In this document: piece after piece, positions 44,301 to 52,700 of the stretch
How the letters are laid out: every line of letters begins with the position of its first letter
Numbering within the stretch: position 1 is the stretch's first letter
From: Bacteroidota bacterium
Lineage (GTDB): Bacteria; Bacteroidota; Bacteroidia; B-17B0; Aurantibacillaceae
Direction of reading: 5' to 3'
Assembly (NCBI GenBank): GCA_025362395.1
Contig: JANYGK010000078.1
Location: 34,154 to 98,153 of the forward strand
DNA: 64,000 nucleotides
The notes under the pieces: generated by a model
Databases searched by the model: none
What the model was told of the DNA's origin: nothing
Seen by the model: only the letters and a program-made list of their open reading frames with translations
Position numbers and translations under genes: made by a program

Positions 44301-45940
44301 TGCCTGTAAAAAACTTAACAAATTTACCTTACAATTATAATTGTAAAAAATTATACGAAGCATGGTATTCTAACCTGGAAATCATTAACACCTTCCAAAC
44401 CGGCAATGATGATAATATTTTAAACACGTTTAATGATCGCGACGAACCGGGTTCCGGACAGAGTAACGGCGATGATGATGACAACTGGCAGGTTAAAAAC
44501 AAAATTGTAAAATTTTTCTTAAAACGGAAAATCAGCAAAGAGATGGAAGAGTTTAGCGGCAAGCCTGCGGGCACCATTAGTTCCGGAAGAAAAGAAGCGG
44601 CGACCAGCTTTATAAATTTATTTATGGAGGAGGTTGGTCCGCAGTTTTATGCCATTATGGATGGCATAAAACTGCCTGATTATATTCGCGCTACAGGATC
44701 GTCATCTCTGCATCCCACAGAATTTGACTCGCTAAATTACGGGATATATTCGGGGCCGATAAATATTTTCGGATCTAAAACGATCAATTCTATCAATTAC
44801 CAGTTTCCTTACACATTTAATGTTACCGGCCTTAACACTGCTAATGTTACCGCTATTACCAGTGCTACTTGTGGTGTTTATAACGAAATGTACTATCCGT
44901 ATGTTTTAAGACCCGAATGGCAGTTTAAATATTACAATTATAATGTATTTAATAATACCTATATAAACGATGCGGACCTTCTATTACCTAATCAGGTGGC
45001 CATAGATCTACAAAGAATTTATAATTTACCGGCGAGTTATGTAGCAAGCCCCCCCACAAACATTTGTCAGACACCTACTCCGTTAAGCTATTCCGTTAAT
45101 GCGGTATCCGCGGGTACGTTTTCTTTTACACATTTAAACTGGAGTTCGTCTCAGCGTCTTTCATTTTACAATGCTATTAAATATGCCCCGAAATGTTATG
45201 GAGATAAGGGAACACCGAGTACAGACACAAAATATGCCACGAGTTCGCCAACGTGTGCGGCATCCAAGGCGGGTTTATATACAGATGCTCTTAATACTTT
45301 AGATAATACTATTACCGGTTTGGAGGACAAGAGAGGGGAATTTAGGGCTGCTTTACAGAATGAACTGGCAGCCTCCTGCTATACTATTGTTTCCTGTAAA
45401 ACAGGGCCTGCACCGGGCATTATATCCGAAAAAGAAATTACCATTATGGTAGATTCTGTTTTAAGTAAAGCAAAAGCCTTAGTAAAAAGTATTAAAAATA
45501 CTATGGTTTTGGCCATTGGCAGTAACTCTAATACTGCGGCTACAGGATGTTCGCCTTATTTGGCTTATGGCAGCAGTTACGGAACCGGAAGCTGCGACTT
45601 GCCAACATGCACCTATACTACCTGCATAGAGTTGGAGCTGCTTGACAATAATACATTGATGCAAGCATCAAGCTCAAAAATTGATGTAAAATTATTTGCC
45701 GATTGCGACCGGAAAATACTGGATATGATTACAGGAGGGTATTTTTTACCGAATATTACACCGCCTACCGGCGTTGGCGTAACAAGCCCCTGCACAAGTG
45801 CCATACCAAAACCATGGCTAAACGGCGCTTGCCTGCCGGAGGTAAATTGTGGACCCAACTATGGAGAAAAACAAACCTGCCCTCCTTCACCTTTTAAAAC
45901 TTATTCGAAAACATACAGCCTAACAGCCACCGGTAATTAA
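41312..45940 (+). CDS. 1542-residue secreted RHS-associated protein
   Basis: The ATG at 41312 overlaps the previous gene's end and begins the signal peptide (to about residue 34, ...TNFYAQ). The N-terminal third contains fibronectin-like pieces ('VNFSWQDPSSLSYPNYEVQI', 'YYLWRVRPIGTYY'). It is followed by the RHS-type phrase series 'TMIDYSGRPALSTIPVPMQG' and 'TEESGVGEAHSLG', then 'SEDELIRLFGDEAPLAES' and 'TYTSKEGKTIATALI'. This is the middle part of Bacteroidota RHS proteins. The C-terminal half is rich in Cys pairs and Asn/Ser and ends without a T9SS signature. Again no RHS core or tip is present. It probably assembles with the flanking RHS proteins. Confidence 0.78.
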   Translation: MRNSETLFSKASVKLQTILPVLFCMLLATNFYAQNPTYKEYKATFNSSTQLAAGSSTVLSNINPTVTATQLKYGNESAAINFKLDLGDDYIKTLSNWSFTVTVDLSYLLNASVITKTLQITESAPEVIKTVDILNAVNSNSTGVLPLSITINSVSVTSALGNTLLQNFISDNRRLIVSVVRIYNTDVRNIGNSLITNPLTINPVSITNRLVNFSWQDPSSLSYPNYEVQILKIYNTNTSFSNTSNQIGSEVEWNRALKVETQSYQKQINLTLAEGSGYYLWRVRPIGTYYKGGIANSENYGQWSYALPTSTTNVTFVKNVLQSASNPTPYAFYFTDPDENLNWIYSRVFTEGDNQNKNNPTGLKSSEGINYVNGLLMSRQSQKYNSSENTNLVSQTMIDYSGRPALSTIPVPMQGNLNGYKLDFVKNTSGQLYTALQFDTDAKLNNPDKVDNSNSSNFAYYSQNATVGVSNANVPDAKGYPFKRTLFKTDGTNRVTEESGVGEAHSLGLQSNGQGRTVQILYCTPSEDELIRLFGDEAPLAESVIKTITIDQNNVASATYTSKEGKTIATALISETNPNLQNVKQAATPITVVNSINNKVVSSNKIVASKRIAIPTNSTTVQLSYLNNALPGNSGGCASGNCSFNMRFYLINIKNNVTYVSDAVSTTTAVTENFIPVTNFSFPSTWVFASKSPSVSPNIIPGGTGFDQITLNAGEYLFVKEVFTPNPPNYADSLVNAQNETTKPLIDAILNNMRSVNSSTSSASFGTFISGLKCRLDAYNSFPPTCSLPYLITSDSILNYLSVDKSVLPLTYTVPFSPSFTISALTSNTVDPTLNDFSITTGCCNTLNTSLPKPPVCYLCDGSPDPAIIPSSSLSLNTMSVINHAVVNSSGQIIPYGINDFIANPFWSSSTKSTKLNVIQDLVYHEFILLLDERLISQSLSSNDLWKYAPGHTYASLQAMLSNMLISQYYTGNAVFHSGNWYAADYDETSGGYNLTMPVKNLTNLPYNYNCKKLYEAWYSNLEIINTFQTGNDDNILNTFNDRDEPGSGQSNGDDDDNWQVKNKIVKFFLKRKISKEMEEFSGKPAGTISSGRKEAATSFINLFMEEVGPQFYAIMDGIKLPDYIRATGSSSLHPTEFDSLNYGIYSGPINIFGSKTINSINYQFPYTFNVTGLNTANVTAITSATCGVYNEMYYPYVLRPEWQFKYYNYNVFNNTYINDADLLLPNQVAIDLQRIYNLPASYVASPPTNICQTPTPLSYSVNAVSAGTFSFTHLNWSSSQRLSFYNAIKYAPKCYGDKGTPSTDTKYATSSPTCAASKAGLYTDALNTLDNTITGLEDKRGEFRAALQNELAASCYTIVSCKTGPAPGIISEKEITIMVDSVLSKAKALVKSIKNTMVLAIGSNSNTAATGCSPYLAYGSSYGTGSCDLPTCTYTTCIELELLDNNTLMQASSSKIDVKLFADCDRKILDMITGGYFLPNITPPTGVGVTSPCTSAIPKPWLNGACLPEVNCGPNYGEKQTCPPSPFKTYSKTYSLTATGN

Positions 45941-45972
45941 ATCATTCCACAAAAAATTAATATATATCTACT

Positions 45973-46683
45973 ATGAAAACAACAAAAATAAATTTACTGA
46001 TTATATTGCTGTTTACGGCATTTGCCGTAAAAGCTCAACCCGAAGGCGTTTCCATTAAAAAGAATTCAAGTCCTCCCGATCCTTCTGCCATGTTGGAAAT
46101 ATATGCAGACGATAAAGGATTACTGATCCCAAGAGTTGCCATTACCGCCTCTAACACGGCGGGCCCTATAACAGGCACTCCTATGCCGGCTAACAGCCTG
46201 TTAGTTTATAATACTAATGCAGCCTATGCCGGCAGTGTAAACGGTGGTTCGGGCACCGGATTCTATTACTGGCGTAGTATTAACAGTACAACCGGCTATT
46301 GGATCAAATTGTTTGACGGCGGCATGAGTGCAGGCGGTATGGGCTCTTTTATACCAAAAGTGACGTTTGCGCAAATGCAGGCTATGACTACAAATATGGG
46401 GGAGCCTGACCTTGGGGCAATGGTTTTTGTAATAACAGATGTTCCTCAGTTAATTTATAACGGGGGGGCTGTAGGCACTACTATTTTTTACCCCAGCCTC
46501 ACAGGTGGCGTAAAACAGAATTTTACTGTTTTTGGCTTATGGTATTTTTCAAGAGTTCCTGTTTGCGGAGGATATGCGGTGGGATACGGTTACGCTTGGA
46601 AATATTTTTCATATACATCTTTAGGCGTACCGGGGTCTATACCAAACATAAATGATACTCATGGAGGTGTAAATTGTAATTAG
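45973..46683 (+). CDS. Secreted tail-fibre-like protein
   Basis: This 236-residue protein has a signal peptide ending ...FAVKAQ. It then carries the very common Bacteroidota surface motif series 'SAMLEIYADDKGLLIPRV', 'NSLLVYNTNA', 'GFYYWRS' and 'GYWIKLFDGG'. This pattern is found at the start of many tail-fibre or collagen-like surface proteins. The C-terminal 100 residues are Gly- and aromatic-rich ('VCGGYAVGYGYAWKYFSYTS'). Its small size suggests an accessory or tip protein of the surface assembly. It lies 32 bp after the 1542-residue gene and 66 bp before the large RHS gene. Confidence 0.75.
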   Translation: MKTTKINLLIILLFTAFAVKAQPEGVSIKKNSSPPDPSAMLEIYADDKGLLIPRVAITASNTAGPITGTPMPANSLLVYNTNAAYAGSVNGGSGTGFYYWRSINSTTGYWIKLFDGGMSAGGMGSFIPKVTFAQMQAMTTNMGEPDLGAMVFVITDVPQLIYNGGAVGTTIFYPSLTGGVKQNFTVFGLWYFSRVPVCGGYAVGYGYAWKYFSYTSLGVPGSIPNINDTHGGVNCN

Positions 46684-46749
46684 TATTCTATAATTTAATA
46701 TATAGACGAAAAAGTGAATAAAGAATTAAACCGGAGAAAAAAAACTAAC

Positions 46750-49700
46750 ATGGTCAAGGTATATGTGAATATAAGTAAAAGGTTCAGCATAGTGTTATTT
46801 CTAATAACGGTTCTGAAAGTGCAATCCCAAAGCTGCTTTACAAATCAACTCAGCAGCTGCTGTTCAAACATGATCATGAATATAAACCCGGCTATTTCAA
46901 CGCCTACGGGTAACCTGGTAAATGTATCTTTTACACCCGGTATATCGGCAACTAATCCAAATCTTGGCTGCAGATCTACTCCAAACTCTATTACTTATGA
47001 CTGCGGAGACGGCAGCCCTCAACAATCTTTTACCCTGACACCATTTGCATTTAATCATACCTACACTTTAACCAATGCTTGCGTAAGCAATACCTTTGCT
47101 ATAACAGCATGCCTCAATAATTCTGAAGGCCCGAATGCGTTCAATTGTGTTAAAGCGTTTACTGTTACCATTCCTGCATCATCGCCCGTTATAAGTATTG
47201 CCGCTGCCTCAACAGGTTGCAAAAGCTATAACTTTTCATACACCGGCGGTCCTTTAAATAATGTACAATGGGCTTTTGGGGATGCTTTGTTAAGTCCGTT
47301 AATAGCTAACACTACCAATAGCGTGAGCCATACTTATGTGGCTGGCGGAACATACGTAGTAAGCTTAATGGCGGAAGGTTTTGCGAACTGCCCGTTATCA
47401 TATACTACTGTTACGGTAAATGATGTTGGCCCTGTAGGATATACATACACTTTAAATAATATTTGCGATCCTTCGGCAGGCATTAACTTAAGTATTACTT
47501 CCTATACCAATACACTCACTTATAACTGGCTTATTAATGGCTTGTATGTTCCTGCTACAGGGTCGTTAACTACATCGGCCTCTAATTTAAGTGTGGTAAC
47601 CAATACCATTATATTGGTTGCTACAGCAGGCAATTGCAGCAGCCAGATATCTAAATTAGTAAGCATTGGCACAGCCACTTCCGCATTGGGATCTAACTCC
47701 TCAAGCTTATGTGTTGGCAGTTTTTTATCAATTTACGGGGTTAATCCCGGAGCAGAACTATACCAATGGAATATCATAAAACCAAATGGAATTGCAGAGA
47801 CACCGCTTATAGGAATGACTCCTTACTATATGTTTAATATGCCCGGTACTTATTCTGTAAGTTTATTTACTCAAAATTCATACACCATAAACAATGCGGT
47901 TACTACCTGTACCGCACAAACGACCGTACAACAGTTTTCAATTAATGCTGTTCCAAACCCCACCTTTGCTTTTGTGCCGCTTTCCTGCAACGGATCAATG
48001 TCTATAACGGTTCCCTCCTCTACATTTACATCTTATAATCTTAATTTTGGAAATAGTACAGTATATAGCGGTAATGCGGCTTCTATTCCTTCAAACCAAA
48101 CTAATACCACTTATACAAACAATATTGTGTACACTATAAGCTTATCGCTTAACAACAATGGTTGCGCTTCCGCATATAGCAACAATTTTTATGTAGCCGG
48201 TGTGCCCACTTTAACCATTGTTTGCCCGAAGCCTTATATTTGCCAGGGAGGCAGCACAAGCATTAGCGGCTTGCTTAATAACATTCCGCCCGTATCGGGC
48301 ATTATTAATTATGCATGGACCGGGCCTAATACCTTTGTCGCTAATACTTCAAACATTAATGTAACTGCCGGTGGCATTTACACCCTTACTGTCACAGGGG
48401 GTATTTCCTGCCCTTTTAGTTATTCATTAACGCAAACTATTATAAATTTGGCGCCGCCTACGGGTACCCTTATCAGTATAGCACCTTTAACGTGCAGCTC
48501 CTTAACCACGTCAGCCGTTGTACAGGTAAGCATATTATTGCAGCAGCAGGGCTTTTATATAAACGGCGTACTATACCCGGCAGATCCTTTATCGTCGGCA
48601 CCGGTAAATGTTACGGTAAATAATTTAGCGGAAGGTGTAAATTATATAAGCATTAATCATTTATTGGCAAACGATTGTAGTGGGGGCTTGGGCGTTAACA
48701 TCATTCGCAGTAATCCTTCCTTAAATATAGCCGCCACTAACCCTGCAAGCTGTGCTTCAAACAGCTCAGGTTCTGCTGTTGCTACCGCAGGCTCTCCCGG
48801 TGGCACCATCAGTTGGTATACTCCTCAAAATTATAATATTACTGCTTTTGCAACCGGCGTCAACTCAGGCAACCTTTTACCGGGTACTTATATTGCCGAA
48901 GTAGTAAACGGGTATTGTAAAACAACTAACTATTTCAGTATTACTCCGCCAAGTATTAATTTAAGCGAAAGCGGCTCGGCAGGCACCTGTCCTTCACAAT
49001 CAGTTAGCATTACTGCCAATGCTGTATTTATTCCGGGCAATATCAGCAGCTCTTTAACTTACAGCTGGCTGAAACTGTCAGGCAACACCAATACCGTTAT
49101 AGCCACCGGTGGTGCTAATGTACAAAGCTTAGGAGCCGGAAATTATATGATCAATGTAACTGCGGCCAACAGCTGTTCAGCAACCTTAGCGTTTAGCATT
49201 TTACAATACAGTCCTATAAGCATTTCGTTTAATACAAGCATACCGAGCTGCAATCATCTGGGCTACGTGCAAGCCAACATCTCAGGAGGAGACGGTAATT
49301 ATAATTACCACTGGTATAAAAATGCCGTATTAAGTACATCCGTTACAGGCAGTACATATGATTTAAATAATTTACAAGCTTCTTTAAATTTATCATTAAC
49401 CGTTAATGACGGATCCAATTGCTCCGCCTCTTCTCCAACCCTGTCATTCGACCCGCCGCAAGCAGTTATATTACTTAATTGTTCTGGCACGGGTAATACA
49501 AACGCTACTAATATTACTACCTGTGATATAAGTACTTGTGTACAAGGCGGAGTAGCGCCTTATACATTTGAATGGTATAAAATAATAAACACAACCTCTG
49601 TTATACAATGGCATTTTTACGACAGCGGCGGACAACTCATTGCAAGTAACGGTACGCAAACCATTGTTGTGGCTGTGCCAACAAACTCGGTTGCATTAAC

Positions 49701-52700
49701 CAATTCTGTTACCACCTTTAACCTTACCGACTCACTATCAACTACAGTTATGTACCCGGCTTGGTATTTTCCGGTGAGCAGCCCTGTATTGCCAATCCTT
49801 AATTCCATTGGCACAGCGGCATTATCATTTACTGCGAGCAGCACTAATATGATGAATTACTATAACGTAACGGAAGTCGTAAAAATAGTAAATCAGGAAA
49901 ATTTTGTAGCGGCATACAGCGGCCCGAGTGCACAAACACACAGTAATGCTGACTTTACTGATGGTAATTATAAACTATATGTAACCGATGCCAACGGTTG
50001 CAGATATCCTTTTACTATTGGCAACTTAACATTTCCTAAGCCTGCTACTTTTCCTGTAAGCTTTAATTATGTATGGGGTATGAAACCTTTACAGGTTGCG
50101 CCTGTGAAGCCGGATAATAATTTACGGGACGATATGGCGGACGCCGCAAGTGAAATAGCTGAAGCTTTGGATGCCTGCTTACAAAAGCAAACCAAAAACC
50201 TGAAAGCAGCTTTAGATACAGTATGTACCGGCTTATCACAACTAAAGGATGACTTACAAATAAAATTTGCATTAACAGAACATCATTATACGTTATATTA
50301 TTATGACCGTGCAGGCCAATTAACCAAAACAGTACCGCCGCAAGGTGTAGAGCTTTTGAGTACGGCAGACATTAACAACATCAAAACCAAACGGACTACC
50401 GGTATAGGACCGACTTTACCGGTGAATCCTCACCGCATGGCTACTACTTATAATTATAATAGTTTTGGGCAGTTGTTAAATCAAAATACGCCCGACGGAG
50501 GAAGTTCCTCGTTTATTTACGACAGTAAAAACCGTTTACGCTTTTCGCAAAATGCTAAACAGTTAGCTGCCGTGATACCCGTTTTTTCTTATACCAAATA
50601 TGATGATCTGGGCCGTATTATAGAAGTGGGTGAAAGCAGCAGCTTAGGAAGCTTAAACTTTGCCGCCCCAACACTTACCTCTAACTTAGCGGTAGCCGAT
50701 AACACTGTTTTCCCGCAAAATAATAACAGAGATATAACTACTACGGCTTACTCGCAAACCACTTCCGTTACTTATTACGGCCAGTCACAGCGTTTTACAC
50801 AAAACAGGGTTAGCCATACTACAGTAGATACAGACCCTTTGGTTGCGGGTGATGAGCATAGCACCTATTACAGCTACGACAGTCATGGCAATGTAGAATG
50901 GCTTGTACAAGACCATCCGGGCGGTATCGGCAAAAACTATATTGCTTATGATTATGATCTTGTAAGCGGTAAAGTATTACAAGTAACTTATAACGAGATG
51001 CGTCAGGACAGGTTTTATCACCGTTATCAATACGATGCGGAAAACCGTTTAATAAATGTGCAAACTTCGCGCGACGGCTTAATGTGGGACAATGATGCAA
51101 GCTATAATTATTATGCCCACGGTCCGTTAAAACGACAGGTCATTGGCGAAGATCATGTGCAGGGTCTTGATTATATTTATACGATTAATGGTTGGATAAA
51201 ATCAATTAACTCCGCTTCTTTAACTGCATTTAACGATCCGGGTGGAGATAACATGCCGGGCGGACCGATAGGCCCGGGCATTTATCCGCAAACAAAAACA
51301 GCCGCTGATCGTAATGGAATGGTGCTGAATTATTATACCGGGGATTACAGTAGTAACAGTGCTAATTTCTTAACGTCAAACAGCACGCTTTATGGTTTAA
51401 CATCTTACAGCACAAGTAATTCTCCGAGCCTTTACAATGGCAACATCAGCAGTTGGGTTCAAAGCCAGTTAAACCCTGTTGGTACAACACCAATGGCGCC
51501 AAGGGCTGACATGTATCAGTACGATTTGCTTAACCGCATCAAGCAAAGCACGTCGCTGCAATATGATAATACATCAGCTACAGGATGGGGTGCAATAACC
51601 GGTAACAGCGTTGCCATTGCACTTAATACTTTTAAAACAACTTATGACTATGATGCCAACGGCAACATTGTAAACCTGAAACGTTTTGATGAGAATGGTG
51701 CGCAGATGGACAATATGGATTACACTTACGATAACGGTGCTGCTGGTACGGCAAGCCTAACCAATGTGTTAACTCAGGTAACTGATAATGAAACCACAAA
51801 TGTATTACTAGGCCGCGGTGATATGGAGGCAACACACGGCTACGGTTATGATGCGATCGGCAATATGACATTACAGGCAGGACCTGAAAGACTGAACATT
51901 AACGCTACACCCGGCCTATACCCTGTAAGTACGAAAATTGATTGGACCGTTTACGGAAAAATACGCAGTGTAAAAAAAGATATTACCGGGCCTGCATCTG
52001 TTATTTATAAAGAAGAATTAAATTTTGCCTATGATGCCTCCGGTAACCGCGTTAAAAAAGAGTTCTGGAAAGACGTGCCACAGGCTCCCGCCACTACACC
52101 GAACAATTTAAAAGAGCCAAAAGAAATTACAACAACATATTACGTGCGCGATGCACAGGGGAATGTGATGGGTACGTATAAGCAATACTTCGACCCTACG
52201 GATAACAACTATAAAATAGATTTGGTAGAAGAAGCCATTTACGGCAGCGACCGTATTGGGCAAAACTCGCACAAAATTACATTGCAATCGGCTACCACGC
52301 CAAGCGCTATTACCACACCTACTAACGGTGTGGCAGTTACGAGCGAATACCAAAACTGGATAACCGCTGCCAATAAAACAAGCACACTTACTACCGCTAA
52401 CGGCATGGGTGATTTATGCCAATGTAAAATTGTAGCCATGAGCAACCCGTTATTGAGCGGAGCTTATAACAATGCCGCCACAGCTACCGACTTTTTAGGC
52501 ATAGCTAATAATGGCATAGCTGTAGCTGAGGATTTGTCAGGAGCTTTGCAATTTTATGTTGTACTGGCTAAAAAATACCTTGGGGTAAATGATGTTTGCC
52601 TGGTATATGATAAGAACGGGAAATTAATGAAGGGCAGCGAAGCCATAGGTCAGACGGATGTAAAAAGCAAACCTGTTATTATTAATTTACCTAATACCAA

